Below, in pieces: positions 4,982 through 9,755 of a DNA stretch of 9,755 nucleotides (positions are counted from its first letter, which is position 1; every line of letters begins with the position of its first letter). Location: positions 1-9,755 of the forward strand of contig CAZHPZ010000041.1 in NCBI GenBank assembly GCA_964534905.1. The letters are read 5' to 3'. The position numbers and the translations under genes are program-made. This DNA comes from RGIG4608 sp964534905. Lineage in GTDB: Bacteria > Bacillota > Clostridia > Oscillospirales > CAG-272. The notes beneath the pieces are model-generated. The model was given only the letters and a program-made list of their open reading frames with translations, made no database searches and was not told where the DNA came from.

Positions 4982-7711
4982 ATGGGACTTTTTGATAAGC
5001 TCTTTGGCACTTACAGCGAAAGAGAACTTAAAAAAATAGATAAAACGGTTTGTGCCATAGAGGATCTTGCAGACAAGTATGCCGCAATGACCGATGAGGA
5101 GCTTTCGGGTATGACCGAGGTGTTCAAGAAACGACTTGCAGACGGTGAAACTCTTGATGATATTTTACCCGATGCTTTTGCGGCAATAAGAGAAGCGGAT
5201 GACCGCGTGCTCGGAAAGCGCCCGTTCAGAGTTCAGCTTATGGGCGGTATCATTCTTCATCAGGGAAGAATTGCGGAGATGAAAACCGGAGAGGGAAAAA
5301 CGCTTGTTGAAACTATGCCGGCATATCTTAACGCGCTTACCGGAGAGGGAGTTCATATCGTTACGGTTAACGATTATCTTGCATGCCGTGACAGTGAAGA
5401 AATGGGCAGAGTTTACGGCTTTATGGGACTCAAAACAGGCATAGTCGTGCACGGTCAGACACCCGCGCAAAAGCAGGAAGCTTATGCCGCAGATATCACT
5501 TACGGAACGAATAACGAATTCGGATTCGATTATCTGAGAGATAATATGGTAGTTTACAAGCAAAATCTTTCTCAGAGAGGACATTCGTTTGCAATAATAG
5601 ACGAGGTTGACTCGATTCTTATAGACGAGGCAAGAACTCCGCTTATTATTTCAGGCGCGGGAGATCCGTCCACCGAGCTTTACAGCAAGGCGGATGCGCT
5701 TGTGCGTAAATTCCGCAAGCTCGTTGTAAAGGAGCTTGATAATAAAGAAGATAACGATGAGGTCGACGCCGATTATATTGTAGACGAAAAGGCTAAAAAT
5801 GCAATACTTACGGCAGAGGGAACAAAAAAAGCCGAGCAATTCTTCGGAATAGAAAATCTCAGCGACCCCGAAAATAATGAAATTGCACATCATATAAATC
5901 AGGCAATACGCGCATACGGTACAATGAAACGTGACGTGGACTATGTAGTTAACGAAAACGGAGTTATGATTGTAGATGCATTCACGGGACGTCTTATGCC
6001 CGGTAGACGTTATTCTAACGGACTTCACCAGGCTATTGAAGCAAAGGAAAGAGTTCAGATAGAGAAAGAAAATCAAACTCTTGCTACAATTACGTTCCAA
6101 AATTATTTCAGAATGTATAAAAAGCTTTCCGGTATGACGGGTACCGCTCTTACAGAGGAATCGGAATTCCGTGAAATATACGGACTTGACGTTGTTGAAA
6201 TTCCGACGAATAAGCCGATGATAAGAATAGACCGTAATGATGTGCTCTACAAGACCGTTAACGGAAAATACCGTGCAATAGTCGAGCAGGTAAAGAGGTG
6301 TCACGAAAAGGGACAGCCCGTGCTTGTGGGTACCGTTTCCATCGATAAATCGGAGGTTCTTTCACGCTTACTTGATAAAGAGGGAATAAAGCATACCGTG
6401 CTTAACGCAAAGCTTCACGAAAAGGAAGCGGAGATAGTTGCACAGGCGGGAAAGTACGGTGCAGTAACGATTTCAACCAATATGGCGGGAAGAGGTACCG
6501 ATATTATGCTCGGCGGAAATCCCGAATTTATGGCAAAAAGCCAAATGAGAAAAATGGGATTTTCGGAAGAGCTTATTGCGCAGTCTACGGGAAGCGCGAC
6601 CGTGGACGACGAGGAGATAATGAACGCAAGACATACCTTTGCCGAGCTCAGCAAGAAATATAAGTTTGAAATAGAGCCCGAGGCACAAAAGGTAAGGGAA
6701 GCGGGCGGACTGTTTATTCTCGGCTCGGAGCGTCATGAATCAAGAAGAATAGACAATCAGCTGCGTGGACGTGCGGGACGTCAGGGAGACCCCGGTGAAT
6801 CGTGCTTCTTCCTTTCGCTTGAGGATGACCTTATGCGTCTTTTCGGAGGCGAAAGAATGCATCTAATTGCAAACAATCTCGGCATGACCGACGACGATGC
6901 AATAGATTATAAGGCGTTTTCGGGCATTATAGAAAGCTCGCAGAAAAAGGTCGAGGATATAAACTTCAAGAGAAGAAAAAACGTGCTTGCGTATGACGAC
7001 GTAATGAATCTTCAAAGAGAGCTTATATATAAGCAAAGACAGGACGTTCTCAACGGCGTGGATATATCAGACAAGATACGGAATATGATAAGAGAAACGG
7101 TTATAAACAAGGTAAGCGAATGCTCCGTACCCGAAGATAATTCGATTGACATCCGTAAGCTTGATATGAATTTTATCCCCTTGCTCGGAGAAAAATATCC
7201 TATAAAGCAAGTAAGAGAGCTTGTCGAGAAAAAGGATACGGACGCCATAACAGAGCTTCTTTCGAATTCTGCCGATGAGGTTTACGAATCTAAGGAAGAG
7301 CTTTTCGGAGCGGAGAATATGCGTGAGATTGAGCGTGCCGTTTTGCTTAGAAACGTTGACCGCAAATGGATGGATCACATCGATGCCATGGACGATCTTA
7401 AACGCAGTGTGGGACTTGAAAGCTATGCCCAGAGAGATCCCGTAACCGAATATAGATTCCGCGGAGCGGATATGTTTGATGAGCTTGTCAACGATATTCG
7501 TGAGAATACCGCAAGAATGATTCTTTCGCTTACAAAAAAAGCACCCGATACCAAAAGAGTGCAGGTTGCAAATCCGATAAGCGAATCAGCCTCGGGCGAG
7601 GTGGCAAAGCGTATCATAACCGTTAAAAAAGGTGATAAGGTCGGAAGAAACGATCCCTGTCCCTGCGGAAGCGGAAAGAAATATAAGCATTGCTGCGGAG
7701 CTAATAAGTAA
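4982..7711 (+). CDS. secA: Preprotein translocase ATPase SecA
   Basis: A complete 909-residue SecA, the cytosolic and peripheral-membrane motor that drives unfolded secretory proteins through the SecYEG channel using ATP. Walker A is MKTGEGKT at 100-107 and Walker B with the SecA signature is DEVDSILIDEARTPLIISG at 207-225. The preprotein cross-linking domain falls between the two helicase lobes (about 226-370). Lobe-2 motifs include STNMAGRGTDIMLGG (498-512) and QLRGRAGRQGD (593-603). The scaffold and wing region follows, with DRKWMDHIDAMD at 793-804. The C-terminal zinc motif CPCGSGKKYKHCC has Cys893, 895, 904 and 905. Such a motif in the family binds zinc and contacts SecB or the ribosome. 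The ATG at 4982 has GGAGG at 4972-4976, 5 bases upstream; an in-frame TTG at 4970 is less likely. It stands alone: prfB, which often follows secA in firmicutes, is not next to it. Confidence 0.98.
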   Translation: MGLFDKLFGTYSERELKKIDKTVCAIEDLADKYAAMTDEELSGMTEVFKKRLADGETLDDILPDAFAAIREADDRVLGKRPFRVQLMGGIILHQGRIAEMKTGEGKTLVETMPAYLNALTGEGVHIVTVNDYLACRDSEEMGRVYGFMGLKTGIVVHGQTPAQKQEAYAADITYGTNNEFGFDYLRDNMVVYKQNLSQRGHSFAIIDEVDSILIDEARTPLIISGAGDPSTELYSKADALVRKFRKLVVKELDNKEDNDEVDADYIVDEKAKNAILTAEGTKKAEQFFGIENLSDPENNEIAHHINQAIRAYGTMKRDVDYVVNENGVMIVDAFTGRLMPGRRYSNGLHQAIEAKERVQIEKENQTLATITFQNYFRMYKKLSGMTGTALTEESEFREIYGLDVVEIPTNKPMIRIDRNDVLYKTVNGKYRAIVEQVKRCHEKGQPVLVGTVSIDKSEVLSRLLDKEGIKHTVLNAKLHEKEAEIVAQAGKYGAVTISTNMAGRGTDIMLGGNPEFMAKSQMRKMGFSEELIAQSTGSATVDDEEIMNARHTFAELSKKYKFEIEPEAQKVREAGGLFILGSERHESRRIDNQLRGRAGRQGDPGESCFFLSLEDDLMRLFGGERMHLIANNLGMTDDDAIDYKAFSGIIESSQKKVEDINFKRRKNVLAYDDVMNLQRELIYKQRQDVLNGVDISDKIRNMIRETVINKVSECSVPEDNSIDIRKLDMNFIPLLGEKYPIKQVRELVEKKDTDAITELLSNSADEVYESKEELFGAENMREIERAVLLRNVDRKWMDHIDAMDDLKRSVGLESYAQRDPVTEYRFRGADMFDELVNDIRENTARMILSLTKKAPDTKRVQVANPISESASGEVAKRIITVKKGDKVGRNDPCPCGSGKKYKHCCGANK

Positions 7712-7732
7712 TAATAAAATACTTTATGCAAT

Positions 7733-7766
7733 AAAAATATGCTGTTGATTTCAACAGCATATTTTT
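7733..7766. terminator. Bidirectional terminator between secA and the dehydrogenase gene
   Basis: The stem runs from TATGCTGTTG (7738-7747) to CAACAGCATA (7752-7761) with loop ATTT. It is flanked by A5 on the left and a T-run (7760-7766) on the right, so the helix extends and both strands end in U-rich tails. It sits 21 bases after the secA stop and 10 bases after the dehydrogenase stop, and serves both convergent genes. Confidence 0.9.
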
Positions 7767-7776
7767 TGATTTTTAC

Positions 7777-8790
7777 TTAGTCAAATTTGATTATTACATT
7801 CAGCGAATTGTTGACGTCGCTTGCTTTTTCGAGTGCCTCCGATAAATCGTCGAGCTTAAATTCGTGCGTGATCAGCTCTTCGATATTCCACCGTCCCGAT
7901 TTCATTATTTCGATTACATCCGCAACATCCTGCGGAGTGTATCCGCCGCTACCCGTGATTGATTTCTGACCGAACGTTAATCCCAAAAAATCAACCTCGC
8001 GTTTGTTCGTGCCGACTGCAACCGTTACCATTCTGCTGTTATATTTTCCGTATTGCTCATACGCGGTGAAAACGGAATCCGCACCTGCCGCATCGATCCA
8101 AATATCACAGTCTATTGCCTCGCCGTTGATTCCTCTCACTTTTCCCATTATATTCTTTAATTCAGTCAATTTATCGTCGAATTTGTTGTTGTGTATGTCG
8201 AAACCGAGCTGCTTGCATTTGTTTAATCGGTAATCCGAATAGTCACATATCACCACTTGAGCGCATCCGAAATATTTAAGAGATATAGCCGCCGCAATTC
8301 CGATTGTTCCCGCACCGAATACAACTGCTTTTTCACCGTTTTTCGGGATCGAACGTCTTGCTGCTCTGCAACCGACGGTGAATGGTTCTATAAGTGCCGC
8401 CGCCCTATCCGAAATGCTCTCGTCAACACGATAGATTGATTTTCCCCATTCTGGGTTCGGACAGTAAATGTATTCGGAGAAAGCGCCGATCGTTCCGGCT
8501 CTTTTGCTGTCACCTGTTACCGACAGAGGATAGGGATAAGCTCTGTCTCCGACTTTTATATTTTTAACGTTTTTTCCGACAGAGTATACGCGGCATATCG
8601 TTTCGTGCCCAAATTCGCCGCCTACGGTTATGCGATGCCCAAGCCCCAAGCCGTGATTATATACCGCTACATCCGTTCCGCAAATGCTGGAATATATGTT
8701 TTTTAAAATAATTCCGTTATCATCGCAGATATGATCATCTAAATTCGTTATTTCTATTTTTTTGATTCCTTGATATAAAGCCGCCTTCAT
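7777..8790 (-). CDS. Zinc-dependent medium-chain alcohol/polyol dehydrogenase without structural zinc site
   Basis: A 337-residue member of the medium-chain dehydrogenase superfamily, in the sorbitol/threonine/butanediol dehydrogenase-like group. These enzymes oxidise an alcohol or polyol, or reduce the matching ketone, with NAD(P). The N-terminal GroES-like domain carries the likely catalytic zinc ligands Cys37 (SICGTD), His62-Glu63 (GGEFGHE) and Glu135 (LIEPF). The Rossmann fold has GAGTIG at 159-164 and Asp183 at the end of the second strand, which favours NAD over NADP. The four-cysteine structural-zinc lobe that many relatives have around residues 85-115 is absent; only Cys110 is there. 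The start codon has GGAGGG at 8799-8794, 3 bases away. It is divergent from a TetR regulator, which probably controls it. The substrate cannot be told from sequence, and no pathway partner is present. Confidence 0.9.
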   Translation of the reverse strand: MKAALYQGIKKIEITNLDDHICDDNGIILKNIYSSICGTDVAVYNHGLGLGHRITVGGEFGHETICRVYSVGKNVKNIKVGDRAYPYPLSVTGDSKRAGTIGAFSEYIYCPNPEWGKSIYRVDESISDRAAALIEPFTVGCRAARRSIPKNGEKAVVFGAGTIGIAAAISLKYFGCAQVVICDYSDYRLNKCKQLGFDIHNNKFDDKLTELKNIMGKVRGINGEAIDCDIWIDAAGADSVFTAYEQYGKYNSRMVTVAVGTNKREVDFLGLTFGQKSITGSGGYTPQDVADVIEIMKSGRWNIEELITHEFKLDDLSEALEKASDVNNSLNVIIKFD

Positions 8791-8812
8791 AAGCCCTCCA
8801 TTAACTTTACAC

Positions 8813-8841
8813 TTGCAAATATAATCTAATTATAGTATAAT
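8813..8841 (+). promoter_or_regulatory. Promoter of the TetR-family gene
   Basis: TTGCAA (8813-8818, 4 of 6), a 17-base spacer and TATAAT (8836-8841, 6 of 6) point at the regulator gene, with a start near 8848 and a leader of about 38 bases. The -10 is the right half of the palindrome at 8829-8841. Confidence 0.75.
8829..8841. promoter_or_regulatory. Palindrome with back-to-back -10 elements; candidate TetR operator and dehydrogenase promoter
   Basis: ATTATAGTATAAT is a perfect 6-1-6 inverted repeat, so a TATAAT faces each way: 8836-8841 for the regulator and 8834-8829 for the dehydrogenase. For the dehydrogenase, TTTTCT at 8857-8852 is the 17-base-spaced -35 (3 of 6); TATACT (8839-8834) with TTGTAG (8863-8858) is an alternative. 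TetR proteins bind short palindromes as dimers, so this site could let one dimer block both promoters. Operator function is an inference from position and symmetry. Confidence 0.45.
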
Positions 8842-8885
8842 AGAATAAAAAAGAAAACTACAAAAAATCGGGGAATGTAAGGATA

Positions 8886-9413
8886 ATGAATACAGCGAAT
8901 AATAAACGATATAAAAGTACCGAAAGCGAAATACAGGAAGCTTTTATTACATTGTTAAAGAATAAAGATATAAATGATATCTCGGTAAAGGATATCTGTA
9001 AAATCGCAAATATTTCACGTACCTCGTTTTATTCTCACTATGATGATATCAATGATTTGATAATAAAATCCGAATATGAAAAATCCGACCGTATAAGTGA
9101 GCTTCTCGCAATATCAAATCCGTTGACGGTAGAGCATTTTATAAATTACGTGAATTATATTAAGGCGAACAAAAGCTTTTACATAGCATATTTCAAATGT
9201 GAAAATAATCTTCATATTTCGGAAGCTATGATGAAAAGATATATTTCCGTAAATGAAATGGATAACACAGCACAACTGAGATATCATATGTTGTTCTTTA
9301 TGGCAGGGCTAAAGGCGGTAACGCTCGAATGGCTTAATAATGATTGCCCGGAGGATGTGGGGAAAATAGCACAAATACTTTTTGAGCAATATTTGCTTTT
9401 TTTGAAAAATTAA
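8886..9413 (+). CDS. TetR/AcrR-family transcriptional regulator
   Basis: A 175-residue TetR-type repressor. The N-terminal DNA-binding domain has helix 1 at about 13-26 (SEIQEAFITLLKNK) and the helix-turn-helix at about 32-53 (ISVKDICKIANISRTSFYSHY), followed by the typical D-x-x-D-L-I. The rest is helical and variable, as expected for ligand binding and dimerisation. The C-terminal stretch 133-165 (YHMLFFMAGLKAVTLEWL, then NNDCPE) resembles the C-terminal domain found in many short firmicute members such as DhaS-like regulators. It is divergent from the dehydrogenase gene with 95 bases between, the usual layout for a local repressor whose ligand may be the enzyme's substrate or product. The ATG has AAGGA at 8879-8883 only 2 bases away, with GGGG at 8870-8873 as an alternative at about 12 bases, so initiation may be weak. 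Ligand unknown. Confidence 0.93.
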   Translation: MNTANNKRYKSTESEIQEAFITLLKNKDINDISVKDICKIANISRTSFYSHYDDINDLIIKSEYEKSDRISELLAISNPLTVEHFINYVNYIKANKSFYIAYFKCENNLHISEAMMKRYISVNEMDNTAQLRYHMLFFMAGLKAVTLEWLNNDCPEDVGKIAQILFEQYLLFLKN

Positions 9414-9507
9414 GCAATTATATCGCATTGATTTTACTATTGCAAACAAGCTCCAAAAGCTTGAATATTGCAGAATTTAAATTCGAAATTTTATCATAAA
9501 TAACGAA
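9414..9507. other. AT-rich spacer after the TetR gene
   Basis: No gene is seen. The stretch holds a short hairpin, CAAGCT (9447-9452) with AGCTTG (9458-9463), between two direct copies of TATTGCA, and a 12-base palindrome GAATTTAAATTC (9473-9484). Neither is followed by a T-run, so neither is called a terminator. Confidence 0.5.
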
Positions 9508-9684
9508 AAACAGGACGCCTAATATATTATTAGGCGTCCTGTTTCTCATATATTCTATTCCTTTTTATACGAAAAGTCAATAGTTTTTGAATAATTTTTT
9601 ACATTTTATTCGACAATCTGCATAAAATGCCGTAAAAAATGTCCGATTTTGGACGCCTAATAATATATTAGGCGAACTTTTTCG
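9504..9684. repeat. Pair of inverted hairpin repeats bounding a possible small intergenic element
   Basis: The 24 bases at 9651-9674 recur exactly, in inverted orientation, at 9539-9516. Each copy is itself a near-palindrome built from CGCCTAATA and TATTAGGCG. The three-base loop (ATA against TAT) shows the opposite orientation. Both copies are followed on their outer side by TTTTTCG (9510-9504 on the - strand, 9678-9684 on the + strand). The outer ends therefore form imperfect terminal inverted repeats of about 34 bases around a 180-base unit. This fits a MITE-like or other intergenic repeat, or simply two facing terminators of one family. No target-site duplication or transposase is evident. 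Confidence 0.5.
9508..9544. terminator. Strong hairpin; terminator of the TetR gene and possibly of a leftward transcript
   Basis: AAACAGGACGCCTAATA (9508-9524) pairs perfectly with 9528-9544 over 17 bases, leaving a three-base loop TAT. On the + strand only TTTCTC follows, a modest tail for the TetR gene about 95 bases upstream. On the - strand the stem is followed by TTTTTCG, a better terminator tail, so it may mainly end something coming from the right. Confidence 0.65.
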
Positions 9685-9755
9685 CGGGTGCCGAGGGTGT
9701 TCGGAAAGCTCGGGCGGAGAAAAATCGCTTGCACAAGGCTTTAATTTTTCAGGTG
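9577..9755 (-). other. Open minus-strand frame running off the right edge; coding status doubtful
   Basis: On the - strand one frame stays open from the edge to TGA at 9579-9577, about 58 codons, and reads straight through the right hairpin. Its translation contains LLGVQNRTFFTAFYADCR and is rich in proline, serine and lysine. I see no family, start codon or ribosome binding site in the window. The 70 bases at the edge (about 9685-9755) are more GC-rich than the rest of this spacer. It may be part of a repeat rather than a gene. Confidence 0.15.

Noticed and set aside
5651..6304. Open frame of 217 codons on the - strand
   Set aside because: It is antisense to secA, whose reading is certain, and shows no recognisable domain or ribosome binding site.
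8788..8802. Four-codon leader ORF (ATG GAG GGC TTA TGA) overlapping the dehydrogenase start
   Set aside because: Its ATG has no ribosome binding site and the GGAGG inside it serves the dehydrogenase; the overlap is probably chance.
9447..9463. CAAGCT/AGCTTG hairpin as the terminator of the TetR gene
   Set aside because: The stem is only 6 base pairs and no T-run follows; the hairpin at 9508-9544 is much stronger.
9414..9755. CRISPR array or attachment site at the right end
   Set aside because: There are only two repeat copies, in opposite orientation, with no regular spacers, and no integrase or tRNA is present.

Overview
The window looks like chromosome of an anaerobic member of the Bacillota, most likely class Clostridia. 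The DNA is AT-rich and the ribosome binding sites are strong and purine-rich. A pyruvate phosphate dikinase gene starts at the left edge, a site fitting the clostridial Rex operator lies upstream of it, and the gene content is ordinary firmicute housekeeping. No phage, plasmid, transposase or CRISPR sequence is visible. This taxonomic reading is an inference.

Layout from left to right. Positions 1-41 (- strand) hold the first 13 complete codons of a probable ppdK, with a long leader, an extended -10 promoter and a candidate Rex operator at 240-257. A terminator at 269-313 separates it from an 898-residue P-type (P2A) cation ATPase on the - strand (330-3026). Upstream of the ATPase, 3068-3216 is a complete regulatory cassette read on the - strand: a perfect consensus sigma-A promoter, a compact yybP-ykoY (manganese) riboswitch, and a 14-bp intrinsic terminator with a GAAA loop. 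The hand-folded P1 helix of the aptamer uses the same bases as the terminator's 5' arm, so this should be a transcriptional ON switch. The pump, which homology alone would call a calcium ATPase, is therefore better read as a probable Mn2+ (or Mn2+/Ca2+) exporter.

Next, on the - strand, comes a two-gene operon trmL-mnmA (4832 down to 3246), driven by a good promoter at 4865-4893. Both products modify the wobble base of tRNAs. Divergent from it is secA (4982-7711, + strand), the preprotein translocase ATPase, with a complete C-terminal zinc motif. secA converges on a zinc-type medium-chain dehydrogenase (7777-8790, - strand) across one bidirectional terminator. The dehydrogenase is divergent from a TetR-family regulator (8886-9413, + strand). 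Their 95-bp intergenic region has a 13-bp perfect palindrome that contains a TATAAT on each strand, which suggests shared control by that regulator.

The right end (9414-9755) has no confident gene. It holds two related hairpins in inverted orientation (about 9504-9684), which may bound a small intergenic repeat element, and an open minus-strand frame running off the edge.

The most interesting part is the manganese-sensing cassette joined to the P-type ATPase. I found no wholly new system. The other points worth checking are the Rex-like site, the palindromic divergent promoter and the right-end repeat.
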